Source of the DNA: Aricia agestis
Taxonomy: Eukaryota; Arthropoda; Insecta; Lepidoptera; Lycaenidae
Reading direction: 5' to 3'
Length of the DNA stretch: 64,000 nt
Assembly: GCF_905147365.1 (NCBI RefSeq)
Contig: NC_056417.1
Span: forward strand, 15,026,501-15,090,500
The notes under the pieces: model-generated
Databases searched by the model: none
Seen by the model: the letters and a program-made list of their open reading frames with translations, nothing else
What the model was told of the DNA's origin: nothing
Translations under genes and position numbers: made by a program
In this document: piece after piece, positions 63,926 to 64,000 of the stretch
Position numbering within the stretch: the stretch's first letter is position 1
How the letters are laid out: each line of letters starts with the position of its first letter

Positions 63926-64000
63926 ATCACCCATCTTCCCCCGAAGACCGGAGGTCGAATCTTGAAGTCTTGTCGCTTGAGTCGCCAGTGCCAGGGAGTT

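Overview
This window looks like nuclear DNA from a moth or butterfly. It is AT-rich and intron-dominated. It is packed with repeat types familiar from Lepidoptera: short Helitron-like elements carrying (GTCT)n tracts, palindromic MITEs, tRNA-Lys-derived SINEs, SINEs sharing a tail with a LINE, and decayed non-LTR retrotransposons. No bacterial-type genes, CRISPR arrays, rRNA genes or genuine tRNA genes were found. Repeat family names are recognised by pattern, not by database search.

Two host genes are supported. (1) On the plus strand, a heterotrimeric G-protein gamma subunit of the Drosophila Ggamma30A (photoreceptor gamma-e) type has two coding exons, 21678-21790 and 38696-38801. They are separated by a 16.9 kb intron and give exactly 72 codons ending in a CIIM prenylation box. 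A repeat-poor 2.1 kb 3' UTR follows, to about 40.9 kb. (2) On the minus strand, a GPI-anchored, heavily glycosylated lipocalin of the apolipoprotein D/Lazarillo type has four exons between 62591 and 57965 and encodes 207 aa. Its four cysteines have the same spacing as the two ApoD disulfides. The genes are convergent and about 17 kb apart, and nothing suggests they function together.

Layout: 1-20.7 kb is repeat-rich intergenic DNA. 20.98-21.68 kb is the Ggamma promoter/5' UTR area. 21.8-38.7 kb is the Ggamma intron, containing an inverted SINE pair, Helitrons and MITEs. 38.8-40.9 kb is the 3' UTR. 41-57.9 kb is intergenic, with a composite Helitron, an R1-type LINE remnant, a Jockey/CR1-like LINE remnant and many MITEs. 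57.9-62.6 kb is the lipocalin gene. 62.7-64 kb is its upstream region, with a LINE fragment and an LTR-like repeat.

The most striking structure is in lipocalin intron 2. A 1.7 kb non-autonomous Helitron (59135-60859) carries a degenerate THAP zinc-finger-like coding fragment. It is itself interrupted by a second Helitron and by a retroposon with a 12-bp target duplication. A 617-bp copy at 17574-18190 acts as the empty site for both insertions and lacks the THAP segment. In intron 1 another Helitron ends only 6 bp from the splice acceptor. Elsewhere the window gives natural demonstrations of target-site preference: A|T for Helitrons, TTAA for piggyBac-like MITEs, TTA for PIF/Harbinger-like MITEs, TA for a 259-bp perfect-foldback MITE, and 8-bp duplications for hAT MITEs.
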